A DNA stretch of 64,000 nucleotides. It comes from Neptunicoccus cionae (GTDB taxonomy: Bacteria > Pseudomonadota > Alphaproteobacteria > Rhodobacterales > Rhodobacteraceae). This document shows, in pieces, positions 55,129 to 64,000 of this stretch. The first letter of the stretch is position 1. Every line of letters starts with the position of its first letter. Under the pieces are notes generated by a model. The model searched no databases and had not been told where the DNA came from. It saw only the letters and a program-made list of their open reading frames with translations. The stretch spans positions 434,001-498,000 of the forward strand of contig NZ_PKOJ01000002.1 of the NCBI RefSeq assembly GCF_002860325.1, in the 5' to 3' direction. Both the position numbers and the translations under genes were made by a program.

Positions 55129-56115
55129 ATGGCCGATAATTTTCTGGATAAGAACGCTAAACCAACCGAGGAAATTTCTGTACGGGAGGTTTTCGGGCTC
55201 GACAGCGATATGACCGTCAAAGGTTTTGCCGAGCGCACAGACCGCGTTCCAGAAACGGACAGCACCTATAAATTCGACCCCGACACCACGCTCGCTATTC
55301 TGGCAGGGTTCCAGTACAACCGCCGCGTCATGATCCAAGGCTATCACGGCACCGGCAAGTCAACCCACATTGAACAGGTTGCTGCCCGTCTGAACTGGCC
55401 TTCCGTGCGTGTAAACCTCGACAGCCACATTTCCCGTATCGACCTGATCGGTAAGGATGCGATCAAACTGAAAGACGGCAAACAGGTTACGGAATTCCAC
55501 GAAGGCATCCTGCCTTGGGCTCTGCGCAATCCTGTTGCCATCGTCTTTGACGAATACGATGCGGGCCGTGCGGATGTTATGTTTGTGATCCAGCGTGTTC
55601 TGGAAACAGACGGTAAGCTGACCTTGCTGGACCAGAATGAAATCATCACCCCGAACCCTGCCTTCCGCCTGTTTGCAACGGCGAACACTGTTGGTCTTGG
55701 GGATACCACCGGACTTTATCACGGCACCCAGCAGATCAACCAGGGCCAGATGGACCGCTGGTCTCTGGTGGCAACGCTGAACTACCTGTCCCATGACGCG
55801 GAAGCGGCTATTGTTCTGTCCAAGAACCCGCACTGGAACACGGAAAAAGGCCGCAAGGACATCGCGCAGATGGTGACTGTTGCCGACCTGTCGCGTACTG
55901 CGTTCATGAACGGCGATATTTCCACAGTTATGTCGCCGCGTACCGTGATTGCGTGGGCTGAAAACGCTCGCATTTTCAAAGACATCGGCTTTGCCTTCCG
56001 CCTGACCTTCCTGAACAAATGTGACGAACTGGAGCGCCAGACCGTGGCCGAGTTCTACCAGCGCTGTTTCGACGAGGAACTGCCGGAAAGTGCTGCAAGC
56101 GTCAGCTTGGGGTAA
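55129..56115 (+). CDS. cobS: Aerobic cobaltochelatase subunit CobS
   Basis: A 328-residue AAA+ ATPase of the MoxR class. Walker A is GYHGTGKST (71-79) and Walker [10 protein letters not shown] (138-146; Asp141, Glu142). The sensor segment [14 protein letters not shown] and the family-specific [18 protein letters not shown] are present. With CobT it forms the ATPase that drives cobalt insertion by CobN into hydrogenobyrinate a,c-diamide in aerobic B12 synthesis. AGGA precedes the start at 55129. A racemase-like gene separates it from cobT. Confidence 0.96.
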   Translation: MADNFLDKNAKPTEEISVREVFGLDSDMTVKGFAERTDRVPETDSTYKFDPDTTLAILAGFQYNRRVMIQGYHGTGKSTHIEQVAARLNWPSVRVNLDSHISRIDLIGKDAIKLKDGKQVTEFHEGILPWALRNPVAIVFDEYDAGRADVMFVIQRVLETDGKLTLLDQNEIITPNPAFRLFATANTVGLGDTTGLYHGTQQINQGQMDRWSLVATLNYLSHDAEAAIVLSKNPHWNTEKGRKDIAQMVTVADLSRTAFMNGDISTVMSPRTVIAWAENARIFKDIGFAFRLTFLNKCDELERQTVAEFYQRCFDEELPESAASVSLG

Positions 56116-56239
56116 ACACCGCTTCGGGCCGTACCGGTGCAGCCGCGCCGGTTCGGTCTGTCAGCGACGGAGTATCATCACGAGGGCATTTCACGAGGTT
56201 CAAAGTGACAGTTAAAAACCGGATCAGCAGCGTTTCCCA

Positions 56240-56938
56240 ATGCATATAGGTCTTATCGGAGGCATCGGCGTTGCCGCGACGGTTGTATACTACCAGCGTC
56301 TTGCTGCTGCGGTTGGCAGGACCGGTAAACAGATGGATCTGACCATTGAACACGCCGATGTTCACCAGTTGATAAAAACCAACCTTGCTGATGACCGCGA
56401 TACACAGGCCCGTACTTATGCGAAGCATATCAAACGGCTGAAAGCAGCCGGTTGTGATTGCGTGGCCATTACATCCCTTGGCGGTCATTTCTGCTTTGAA
56501 GAAACTGTCGCGCTCTCCGAATTGCCGCTTGTTTCGGCCGTAAAGCCGCTTGATGCCCATTTTGCGGCGCAAGGTTTCCGGACGGTCGGGCTTCTTGGCA
56601 CACGCGTTGTGATGAAAACAGGGCTCTACGGGCAGCTTGTTGAAACACGGGCTGTAGAACTGATCGAAGAAAACGACTTTCTGGGCCAGACCTATCAGGA
56701 CATGGCCGTATCAGGTCATTGCACCCCCGAGCAGCGCAGCATTTTTATGGATGCCGCGACACGGCTGGTCAAAACAGCAGGTGCGGATGCGATTGTGCTG
56801 GCGGGAACCGACCTCAACCTTGCCTTCGACGGCCAAACAACCGATTATCCGGTGATAGACGCCCTTGACGTCCACGTTGACGTTCTCGCGCGCCTTGCAA
56901 CTGGACAGATCAGCCTCCAAGAGGCTGGAGCGGAGTAA
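56240..56938 (+). CDS. Aspartate/glutamate racemase-superfamily protein, catalytic Cys replaced
   Basis: A 232-residue protein. The start [18 protein letters not shown] and the two-domain pattern match the Asp/Glu racemase superfamily. These enzymes use two cysteines, in CNT-type and GCTE-type motifs. Here the first reads ITSLGGH (Ser79 at the Cys position) and the second VLAGTDL (Gly189), so neither is present. The protein may be a non-canonical enzyme or a binding protein. It lies between cobS and cobT and ends two bases before cobT, so it is probably in the same transcript. Confidence 0.78.
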   Translation: MHIGLIGGIGVAATVVYYQRLAAAVGRTGKQMDLTIEHADVHQLIKTNLADDRDTQARTYAKHIKRLKAAGCDCVAITSLGGHFCFEETVALSELPLVSAVKPLDAHFAAQGFRTVGLLGTRVVMKTGLYGQLVETRAVELIEENDFLGQTYQDMAVSGHCTPEQRSIFMDAATRLVKTAGADAIVLAGTDLNLAFDGQTTDYPVIDALDVHVDVLARLATGQISLQEAGAE

Positions 56939-56940
56939 AT

Positions 56941-58812
56941 ATGAACAAACCAAACGACAATCCCGCTGATCCGTTCAAAAAGGCGTTGGCGGAGGCGACC
57001 AAGGCGATGGCGAACGAGCCGGAGCTGAATGTCACCTATACGGTTGATCCTCCGGGACAATCAAATGATGCCATGCGTTTGCCGCAGGTCACGCGGAGGA
57101 TGACGCGGGACGAGGTTCTGCTGGCGCGGGGCACGGCGGATGCCTACGCCATGCGCCACCGGTTTCACAACGAAGCGACCCACAACCGCTATGCGCCGCA
57201 GGGTGAAATGGCGCGGTCTTTGTACGAAGCAATGGAAACTGCACGTTGTGAAGCGATGGGCGCCCGCGCTATGCCCGGCACAGCCAGCAACATTGACGCC
57301 AAGATCAGCAACGAAGCCGCCAAGATGGGATTCGCCCAGATACAGGACGCCGCCGGTGCGCCGCTGGCTACGGCTGCGGGCTATCTGGTACGCCATCTGG
57401 CAACGGGGCGCGATCTGCCCCCTGCTGCGGCCCATGTGATGGAACTCTGGCGAGGGTTTATTGAATCACAGGCTGCCGACACGCTCGGCAATCTGGATGA
57501 TGTGCTGGACGATCAGGTAGCCTTTTCCAAATTCGCCCGCCAGATGATTGATGATCTGGGTTACGGCGAACAATTGGGCGATGATCCTGACGAGGAAAAC
57601 CCCGATCGTCAGGAAGAAGCCGAAGAGGACAATCAGGAAGACGAAAATCCTGATACCGACAGCGGCGACCAGTCTGACGAAGACGATGAGAGCGAAGCCT
57701 CGCAGGACCAGCAGGCCACGGACGAACAGCAACAGGCCCAGACCTCTATGGAGGAACGGGACGAGTTGGACGATGCCGAGGAAATGGAAGCACCGGACGG
57801 GCAACCCCCGCTGGACCCGCCACCCCCTGCCGCCCATTCCGATGCGGACCCGAACTATCGCGTCTACACGACCGAATTCGACGAAGAAGTTCTGGCCGAG
57901 GAACTGGCGGAACCGGCAGAACTGGAACGTCTGCGCGCCTATCTGGACCAGCAGCTTGATCCGCTGAAAGGTGCCGTTTCGCGGCTGGCCAACAAATTGC
58001 AGCGCCGCCTGCAAGCCCAGCAGAACCGCAGCTGGCAGTTCGATATGGAAGAAGGCATTCTGGATGCAGGACGTCTGGCGCGGGTGATTTCCAACCCGAC
58101 CACGCCCCTGTCCTTCAAGGTGGAAAACGACACAGAGTTCAAGGACACCGTGGTTACGCTACTGCTGGACAATTCCGGTTCCATGCGCGGACGCCCGATT
58201 TCCATTGCCGCGATCTGTGCGGATGTTCTGGCACGCACGCTGGAACGCTGTCAGGTGAAATGCGAAATCCTCGGCTTTACCACGCGGGCGTGGAAGGGCG
58301 GGCAGAGCCGCGAAAACTGGCTTAAAGGCGGGCGTGAACAGACGCCGGGCCGTCTGAACGACCTGCGCCACATCATCTACAAAGGGGCCGATGCCCCGTG
58401 GCGGCGCGCACGGCCCAATCTGGGCCTGATGATGAAAGAAGGGCTGCTGAAGGAAAACATCGACGGCGAGGCGCTGGAATGGGCACACAAGCGGATGATC
58501 AACCGTCCCGAACAACGCCGTATCCTGATGGTGATTTCCGACGGTGCGCCAGTGGATGACAGCACCCTGTCGGTGAACTCTGCCAGCTATCTGGAGAAAC
58601 ACCTGCGCGATGTGATCGAGATGATCGAGAAGCGCAAACAGGTGGAACTGATCGCTATCGGGATCGGCCATGACGTGACCCGCTACTATGAACGGGCCGT
58701 GACCATCACCGATGCAGAACAGCTTGCCGGTGCCATTACGGAACAACTGGCCGGACTGTTCGATCCGACCGGAAATTCCGGTCCGAAAATGGTGCTGCGC
58801 CGCAGCGCCTGA
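56941..58812 (+). CDS. cobT: Aerobic cobaltochelatase subunit CobT
   Basis: A 623-residue protein. The N-terminal domain (residues 1-210) contains [16 protein letters not shown]. Residues about 214-305 are a very acidic, Gln-rich low-complexity linker. The C-terminal part is a von Willebrand A domain with a MIDAS motif, LLLDNSGSM (Asp410, Ser412, Ser414), and the segment [11 protein letters not shown]. It joins CobS as the ATPase that loads cobalt with CobN. The start at 56941 follows the racemase-like stop by two bases, with GGAG nearby. Confidence 0.96.
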   Translation: MNKPNDNPADPFKKALAEATKAMANEPELNVTYTVDPPGQSNDAMRLPQVTRRMTRDEVLLARGTADAYAMRHRFHNEATHNRYAPQGEMARSLYEAMETARCEAMGARAMPGTASNIDAKISNEAAKMGFAQIQDAAGAPLATAAGYLVRHLATGRDLPPAAAHVMELWRGFIESQAADTLGNLDDVLDDQVAFSKFARQMIDDLGYGEQLGDDPDEENPDRQEEAEEDNQEDENPDTDSGDQSDEDDESEASQDQQATDEQQQAQTSMEERDELDDAEEMEAPDGQPPLDPPPPAAHSDADPNYRVYTTEFDEEVLAEELAEPAELERLRAYLDQQLDPLKGAVSRLANKLQRRLQAQQNRSWQFDMEEGILDAGRLARVISNPTTPLSFKVENDTEFKDTVVTLLLDNSGSMRGRPISIAAICADVLARTLERCQVKCEILGFTTRAWKGGQSRENWLKGGREQTPGRLNDLRHIIYKGADAPWRRARPNLGLMMKEGLLKENIDGEALEWAHKRMINRPEQRRILMVISDGAPVDDSTLSVNSASYLEKHLRDVIEMIEKRKQVELIAIGIGHDVTRYYERAVTITDAEQLAGAITEQLAGLFDPTGNSGPKMVLRRSA

Positions 58813-58827
58813 CTCAACTTGCCCTGC

Positions 58828-58844
58828 GGGGGCCACACGGCCCC
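58828..58844. terminator. GC-rich hairpin after cobT
   Basis: GGGGCC-ACAC-GGCCCC lies 16 bases after the cobT stop. There is no U-tract, so intrinsic termination is doubtful. Confidence 0.3.
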
Positions 58845-58888
58845 TGCCCTCCTTGCGCATCCTGACACTTCAAAAGGCAAAGACACGT

Positions 58889-60694
58889 ATGTTCCAAAGC
58901 TTTGAAGCCACCACAACACCGGAAGCCGGCGGACTACGGCTGGCCCGCCTGCGCGAAGTGCTAACGGACAGGGCGCTTGACGGGTTCATCATCCCCCGCG
59001 CTGATGCCCATCAGGGGGAGTATGTCGCCGAAGCCGATATGCGGCTGGCGTGGCTGACCGGCTTTACGGGGTCTGCCGGTTTTTGTGTTGCCTTGCAGGA
59101 CCGCGCGGCTGTTTTCATCGACGGACGTTACCGTCTTGCGGTGCGGGAACAGGTGGATCTGGATCATTTCACGCCAGTGGACTGGCCAAAGACCAAGCTG
59201 GGCGACTGGCTGGTGGCCAACGCCCCCAAGGGCAGCGTTATCGGCTTTGACCCGTGGCTGCACACCAAAGGCGAGATCGACGCGGCCAAGGCGCGGCTGG
59301 AGGGCAGCGGCATCACCCTGCGCCCCTGTGACAATCTGGTGGACGTGATCTGGCAGGACCGCCCTGCCCCGCCTAAAGACCTGATGGTGCCCTACGATCT
59401 GGCGCTTTCAGGGGAAACGAGTGCAGACAAACGCGGCAGGATGGCCGAGAAACTGCGCCAGTCCGGTCACAAAGCGACTGTGCTGACGCAACCGGATTCT
59501 ATCGCATGGCTGCTGAATACACGGGGCAGCGATCTGGGGCATACCCCTGTTGCGCTGGCCTTTGCCACGCTTGATGATACCGGCCACGCCGAACTGTTCA
59601 TCGATCCAGCCAAAGTGGATGACCCCTTGCGCGCCCATCTTGGCAACGACGTGGCCATCGCGGACCCTGCCGAACTGGGGGCTGCAATCGACCGGCTGCA
59701 GGGTCCGGTTCTGGTGGATAAATCCACAGCGCCGGTCTGGCTGGATACACGCCTGCAAAAGGCCGGAACGCCGGTGGCCTATGGTGATGATCCGATCCTG
59801 CTGGCCAAAGCCTGCAAGAACGAAGTGGAACTCTCCGGCACCACAGAGGCCCATCTGCGCGATGGCGCTGCGATCTGTAATTTCCTGGCGTGGATCGACA
59901 GCCTTGGCCCAGCCCCCGACCTGACCGAAATTGACGTAGTGAAAAAGCTTGAGGCCTTCCGCGCTGAAACCGGAAAGCTGCGCCATATCAGTTTTGACAC
60001 CATCTGCGGTACTGGTGCGAATGGTGCAATCATGCACTACCGCGTCACCGAACAGACCAACCGGCAGATCGAGCCGGACAACCTGCTGCTGGTGGACAGC
60101 GGGGCGCAATATCTTGACGGTACAACGGATATCACACGCACCCTTGCCATCGGGACACCGCCCCCCGAAGCAGTCCGCGCTTTTACGCTGGTCCTTAAAG
60201 GGATGATCACCCAGTCTATGGCCCGTTTCCCCAAAGGCGTCAGCGGACGGGACATCGACGCACTGGCGCGCAACGCGCTGTGGCAGGCGGGTCTGGATTT
60301 CGATCACGGCACCGGTCACGGCGTTGGCGTTTATCTGTCGGTGCATGAAGGCCCGCAGCGGATTTCCCGCGCGTCCGAAGTAGCCTTGCAGGAAGGTATG
60401 ATCCTTTCGAACGAGCCCGGCTATTACAAGCCCGGCGCCTTTGGCATCCGTATCGAAAACCTGATCGTTGTGCAGACTGCCCCGCCACTGGACGGGGCCG
60501 ATGATCGCGAGATGCTGAATTTCCGCACCCTGACCTTTGCACCGATCGACCGCAACATGATCGACGTAGAGCTGCTGACTGCTGCAGAACGCCAGTGGCT
60601 GAACGCCTATCACGCTGAAGTTCTGGAAAAGATGGCAGGACGCTGCGGCCCTGCGACAACGAACTGGCTGGCACAGGCCTGCGCGGCAGTATAA
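58889..60694 (+). CDS. Aminopeptidase P-family (Xaa-Pro) metallopeptidase
   Basis: A 601-residue protein. The start at 58889 (MFQSFEATTT) has AAAAGG upstream; a frame running back into cobT is rejected. It has two creatinase-like N-terminal domains (residues 1-320) and a pita-bread catalytic domain from about 325. Metal ligands sit in LLVDSGAQYLDGTTDITRTL, HGTGHGVGVYLSVHEGP, NEPGYYKPGAFGIRIEN. The three-domain length of 600 matches cytosolic XPNPEP1-like aminopeptidase P, which removes residues before proline. Confidence 0.93.
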   Translation: MFQSFEATTTPEAGGLRLARLREVLTDRALDGFIIPRADAHQGEYVAEADMRLAWLTGFTGSAGFCVALQDRAAVFIDGRYRLAVREQVDLDHFTPVDWPKTKLGDWLVANAPKGSVIGFDPWLHTKGEIDAAKARLEGSGITLRPCDNLVDVIWQDRPAPPKDLMVPYDLALSGETSADKRGRMAEKLRQSGHKATVLTQPDSIAWLLNTRGSDLGHTPVALAFATLDDTGHAELFIDPAKVDDPLRAHLGNDVAIADPAELGAAIDRLQGPVLVDKSTAPVWLDTRLQKAGTPVAYGDDPILLAKACKNEVELSGTTEAHLRDGAAICNFLAWIDSLGPAPDLTEIDVVKKLEAFRAETGKLRHISFDTICGTGANGAIMHYRVTEQTNRQIEPDNLLLVDSGAQYLDGTTDITRTLAIGTPPPEAVRAFTLVLKGMITQSMARFPKGVSGRDIDALARNALWQAGLDFDHGTGHGVGVYLSVHEGPQRISRASEVALQEGMILSNEPGYYKPGAFGIRIENLIVVQTAPPLDGADDREMLNFRTLTFAPIDRNMIDVELLTAAERQWLNAYHAEVLEKMAGRCGPATTNWLAQACAAV

Positions 60695-60840
60695 CACTAC
60701 GTTACAAAGCTATGGCAGATTGGCCCCATCAACGGCCACCTGACCGCCCCTTGTGACCTGCGCTATCTTGATGGCGCGCCTCGGGGACGGCGTGCTGTGG
60801 CGTAATAGACATACAAATGACTGTATCTGGGAGAGAATAT

Positions 60841-61191
60841 ATGGGGACGAAAACCGCAATCGAGATTGAAGCAGCACCTGGCAACTGGAGCATCCGCGCC
60901 CAAGGGGCTGTTATCGGGGATACCAGCCGCGCGCTTCTGCTGCGCGAAGACGGATATGATCCGGTGCTGTATATCCCGCGCGAAGACCTGCAAATGGTGT
61001 TTTTCGATAAATCCGACAAAACCACTCACTGCCCCCATAAGGGCGATGCAACCTATTACCATCTGGCAGGCAAGAACCGCCGCGACGAGAATGTGGCATG
61101 GTCGTACGAAGCCCCACTGGACGGCGTATCCGAAATTGCCGGATATCTGGCGTTTAACAAAGGCGCGGTCACCATCGATCTAGTGAGCTAA
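60841..61191 (+). CDS. DUF427-domain protein
   Basis: A 116-residue protein with the DUF427 core: REDGYDPVLYIPREDLQM, THCPHKGDATYYHLAG and AWSYEAPLDGVSEIAGYLAFN. The family is small, beta-rich, and of unknown function. The start at 60841 has GGGAGAG upstream; a start 24 bases earlier covers that site. It lies 146 bases after the aminopeptidase gene and converges with the ClC gene. Confidence 0.9.
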   Translation: MGTKTAIEIEAAPGNWSIRAQGAVIGDTSRALLLREDGYDPVLYIPREDLQMVFFDKSDKTTHCPHKGDATYYHLAGKNRRDENVAWSYEAPLDGVSEIAGYLAFNKGAVTIDLVS

Positions 61192-61220
61192 GCCTCCAGC
61201 GGCGTGGCTTTCAGGCGGAA

Positions 61221-62885
61221 TCAGGCGTGGTGCTCGCGTACGGTTTCCGCCATAGCTTCGCTGTAGGCCCGCAAGGCATCCACCTGAAAGAGGGTGCCGA
61301 GAAGCGCCTCCACCTCTCCCTGATCATTGGTAGAGACGACAGGAAGAAACTGATGTGTTGCCCCGTCAAAAAGGGGCAGCGCCGCTTCCAGAGAACTGGT
61401 TTCATTGACATAAGCCCCTTCGGCGATGAGGCTCTCGCACAATTCTCGGCTGCCCATGCGCGGATGATCAAGCCCCCGCATCAGACCGGCCACCGGCAGG
61501 GTTGCCAGCAGATAGGCCTGCGGCCCCGCAGCAAGGCGGACACCGCGGCGCTCCAGCTGTTCCAGAAAGAAGGATCGCGCGACAAACTTGCCTGCGACAG
61601 AGGTTGAAAGGGCAACTGCCAGCATTACGGCCAGCCCGGTCTGCCAGTCCCCCGTCATTTCAAACACGATCAGCGTTGTGGAAATCGGCGCACCGAGCAC
61701 GGCCGCGCCCACCGCCCCCATCCCTGCCAGCGCATAAAGCGACAAAGTCCCTGAAACCGTTGGGAAAACCGCTGTAGCAATCCAGCCGAAGGCCAGTCCG
61801 GTCAGCGCGCCCAGCATCAGCGCTGGCGAAAAGGCACCGCCCCCCATACGCCCTGCCATCGTCACGGCAACAGCGGCGACCTTGACCACAGCCAACCCGA
61901 TCGCTCCCCAGAAGGTGATCTGTCCTGTCAGCGCCAGAGAGGTTGTCTCGTATCCAACGCCGATGATATTGGGCACCCAGATCGCCATCGCCCCCAGTAA
62001 CAAACCCGCAATCGCCGGACGCAACCAGCCCGGAATGCGAAACCGTTGTTGCCAGTCATCACCCCAGTCTTCAGCCAGAAAGATGGATTTCATCATGATC
62101 ACAGCGACTATTCCGCTGACGATCCCAAGAAGGACAAATGCCGGAAGCTCTACATAGAATTCCAGCTCGTGCGCTGGCAGGGTAAATTCCGTAATGTCAC
62201 CAAAACCGAACCGGCTGATCAGGGCACCACACACCGATGCAAGCACAATCGGGCCGAAGGAATGCACCGCATAGTGGCGCAGAACCACCTCCATCGCAAA
62301 AATCGTACCGGCAATCGGCGCGTTGAAAGAGGCAGCGACAGCACTGGCCACAGCGCAGCCCAGCAAATCCCGAGCCGTTATCCCGTTGGCCTTTATCAGA
62401 CGTGACACTTTGGACGAGATCACAGCCGCCAGATGCACCACCGGCCCTTCCCGCCCAGACGATCCGCCGGTGGACAGGGTAATAAAGGATGCAACTGCCG
62501 AGGCCAGACCTGCCTTGCCTTCAACCTTGCCATTGTTCAGCGCCGCGCCCTCTATCGCATGGGCCACCGTGCGCACACGGCCGTCCGGTGTATAGCGTTG
62601 CAGAATGATCCCTACGACCAGCCCGCCAATGACCGGCACCACCAGCACCCAGAACCACGGCAACTGGCTGGCCGCCGATGCAAGCTGGACATCGCTCTCG
62701 CCGTAAATCCACGTTTGCAGCGTCGAAATGCCGATACGAAACCCCAAAGTGGCCCAGCCCGCCGCGCAGCCGATCACCAGCGCCAGTCCCCAGAACATCA
62801 GCGATGTTACCCCGTCCTTGCGAAGCGAGGGCAGACCTTTACGATCCAACAGCCGCAGCTTTCTCTCTGGATGATTTCTGGACAT
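61221..62885 (-). CDS. ClC-family chloride channel or antiporter with CBS region
   Basis: A 554-residue protein. The membrane domain has GKVEGKAGLASAVASF and GGSSGREGPVVHLAA, the selectivity-filter GREGP motif with gating Glu146. It also has GGGAFSPALMLGALTG and GMGAVGAAVLGAPIST. Residues about 440-554 form a cytoplasmic CBS-pair region (GSRELCESLIAEGAYV, FLPVVSTNDQGEVEALLG). It moves chloride, either passively or in exchange for protons. The start at 62885 is divergent from the FAD-linked oxidase. Confidence 0.93.
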   Translation of the reverse strand: MSRNHPERKLRLLDRKGLPSLRKDGVTSLMFWGLALVIGCAAGWATLGFRIGISTLQTWIYGESDVQLASAASQLPWFWVLVVPVIGGLVVGIILQRYTPDGRVRTVAHAIEGAALNNGKVEGKAGLASAVASFITLSTGGSSGREGPVVHLAAVISSKVSRLIKANGITARDLLGCAVASAVAASFNAPIAGTIFAMEVVLRHYAVHSFGPIVLASVCGALISRFGFGDITEFTLPAHELEFYVELPAFVLLGIVSGIVAVIMMKSIFLAEDWGDDWQQRFRIPGWLRPAIAGLLLGAMAIWVPNIIGVGYETTSLALTGQITFWGAIGLAVVKVAAVAVTMAGRMGGGAFSPALMLGALTGLAFGWIATAVFPTVSGTLSLYALAGMGAVGAAVLGAPISTTLIVFEMTGDWQTGLAVMLAVALSTSVAGKFVARSFFLEQLERRGVRLAAGPQAYLLATLPVAGLMRGLDHPRMGSRELCESLIAEGAYVNETSSLEAALPLFDGATHQFLPVVSTNDQGEVEALLGTLFQVDALRAYSEAMAETVREHHA

Positions 62886-62977
62886 GGGGCTTCTCCGAAG
62901 ACTGACCCTGACAGGATTTTGCGCTTTCCACTTGGCCTACATGGATTTAGCTTGCGCTTCAATCAGGAGGAAGACGA

Positions 62978-64000
62978 ATGACTGACAATAAAGCCGCCAT
63001 TGAAGAACTGAAAACATTACTCGGAAAGCGGTTGTCCACCGCAGAAGCGATCCGGCACCAACACGGTGAAAACGAAAGCTATTTTGAAAACACACCGCCG
63101 GAAGCTGTGGCTTTCCCGAAAGACACGCAGGAAGTCTCGCAGATCATGAAAATCTGCTATAAACACGGCTGTCCGGTTGTGCCTTGGGGTGTTGGAACTT
63201 CGCTTGAAGGGCATGCACTGGCGGTGCGCGGCGGTGTGACTATCAATCTGGGTTCAATGGACAAACTGCTGCACGTTTCCCCCGAGGATCTTTACGCTGT
63301 GGTGCAGCCCGGCATCACGCGCGAAACCCTGAACACCGAACTGCGGGCCACCGGCCTGTTCTTTCCGGTGGATCCGGGTGCAAATGCCACCATCGGCGGG
63401 ATGACCGCAACTTCGGCATCGGGCACAACCACCGTGCGTTATGGCAAGATGAAAGACAATGTCATGGCGCTTGAAGTGGTGTTGGCGGACGGGCGGATCA
63501 TCCGGACCGGTTCCAAAGCCAAGAAAAGCAGCGCGGGATACGACCTGACACGGCTTTTCATCGGTTCTGAAGGAACGCTTGGAATTATCACGGAACTGAC
63601 ACTGAAGCTGCACGGACAACCGGAATCGGTGTCCGCCGCGGTCTGCGAATTCGAAGACACCGCAGGTGCAGTGAATGCCGTGATTATGGCAGTACAAATG
63701 GGCCTGCCCGTGGCGCGAATGGAATTCATTGACCCGCTGTCCATCCGTGCGATCAACGCTTATTCCAACATGACCATGCGCGAATGCCCCCATTTATTTA
63801 TGGAGTTTCACGGCACCGAAACAAGCGTCGCCGAAGAAGTACAGCGCATGAAAGAAGTGGCTGAAGAGTTCGGCGGCGGCGGTTTCCAATGGGCGACCAA
63901 GGCCGAAGATCGCAACAAGCTCTGGCATGCGCGCCACAACGCATATTTTGCGTTGAAATCCCAGAACCCCGGAGCGCAGGGGCTTTCAACGGATGTCTGT
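62978..64000 (+). CDS. FAD-linked oxidase, D-lactate dehydrogenase-like (partial, runs off window)
   Basis: The first 341 codons of a flavoprotein, open to the last base. The PCMH-type FAD-binding domain covers about residues 35-215: CPVVPWGVGTSLEGHALAV, then FFPVDPGANATIGGMTATSASGTTTVRYG and GYDLTRLFIGSEGTLGIITELTLKL. The C-terminal domain begins with EFIDPLSIRAIN. This form is typical of D-lactate dehydrogenase (cytochrome) and of glycolate oxidase subunit GlcD. GlcD is possible given the malate synthase G in the window, but the fragment looks closer to D-lactate dehydrogenase. AGGAGG lies seven bases upstream of the ATG. Confidence 0.9.
   Translation, partial: MTDNKAAIEELKTLLGKRLSTAEAIRHQHGENESYFENTPPEAVAFPKDTQEVSQIMKICYKHGCPVVPWGVGTSLEGHALAVRGGVTINLGSMDKLLHVSPEDLYAVVQPGITRETLNTELRATGLFFPVDPGANATIGGMTATSASGTTTVRYGKMKDNVMALEVVLADGRIIRTGSKAKKSSAGYDLTRLFIGSEGTLGIITELTLKLHGQPESVSAAVCEFEDTAGAVNAVIMAVQMGLPVARMEFIDPLSIRAINAYSNMTMRECPHLFMEFHGTETSVAEEVQRMKEVAEEFGGGGFQWATKAEDRNKLWHARHNAYFALKSQNPGAQGLSTDVC

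Overview
The window reads as chromosome from an alphaproteobacterium of the Rhodobacteraceae, probably the roseobacter/Rhodobacter branch. The reasons are high-GC, densely packed genes; the CobS/CobT cobaltochelatase pair; a soxBDAG sarcosine oxidase operon; the adjacent PIN and RNA methyltransferase genes of the RSP_2648/RSP_2647 families; the ccmI-ruvX-DUF1289-retropepsin cluster; TRAP transporters; and divergent BolA and J-domain genes. I see no rRNA, tRNA, insertion sequence, phage gene, CRISPR array or replication origin. Most of the window is core and catabolic chromosome, and no single locus is obviously an undescribed system. The findings list the places where a known family departs from its usual form or where a regulatory signal is unexplained.

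Layout. 0-4.3 kb: a YjbH/YjbF-type exopolysaccharide pair and a two-module RTX protein, closed by a strong terminator. 4.3-7.4 kb (minus): a TRAP transporter. 7.7-9.0 kb: a lipoprotein M48 protease and a gamma-glutamylcyclotransferase-like gene. 9-16.3 kb: gltX, a secreted SNase-like nuclease, nadE, an 18-repeat periplasmic MORN protein, and the PIN/rRNA methyltransferase pair. 16.3-22.6 kb (minus): a lipoprotein and the tetrameric sarcosine oxidase genes soxB-D-A-G. 22.85-25.5 kb: ccmI, ruvX, DUF1289 and a membrane aspartic protease. 25.6-27.5 kb (minus): a TauE/SafE permease and dusA. 27.7-32.2 kb: a copper-resistance run (small secreted Cys/His protein, copA oxidase, copB, copC, copD) behind a convincing CueR-type promoter. 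32.2-35.9 kb: a LysR regulator divergent from a VOC protein across a perfect dyad, then an old-yellow-enzyme/N-demethylase-like flavoprotein. 35.9-39.7 kb (minus): a Rad50/Mre11-like pair. 40-42.1 kb: an FAH-family hydrolase, gluconokinase and a class I amidotransferase-like hydrolase. 42.3-44.9 kb (minus): malate synthase G and a GlcG/HbpS protein. 45-50.9 kb: pepN, gatB, a VOC protein, a thioesterase and a DUF4177 protein. 51-52.1 kb: bolA and a J-domain gene. 52.2-54.9 kb (minus): an aspartoacylase-like protein coupled to an OpgB-like phosphoglycerol transferase. 55.1-58.8 kb: cobS, an Asp/Glu-racemase-like gene and cobT. 58.9-64 kb: an aminopeptidase P, DUF427, a ClC channel/antiporter with a CBS region, and the first 341 codons of an FAD-linked oxidase that leaves the window.

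Functional links. Sarcosine oxidase, the N-demethylase-like flavoprotein, the TRAP system and malate synthase fit an organism living on methylated amines, organic acids and C2 compounds. The copper genes form a periplasmic detoxification operon. CobS and CobT are two of the three subunits of aerobic cobaltochelatase; CobN is not in the window. All protein functions are inferred from motifs and remembered family features, without database searches.
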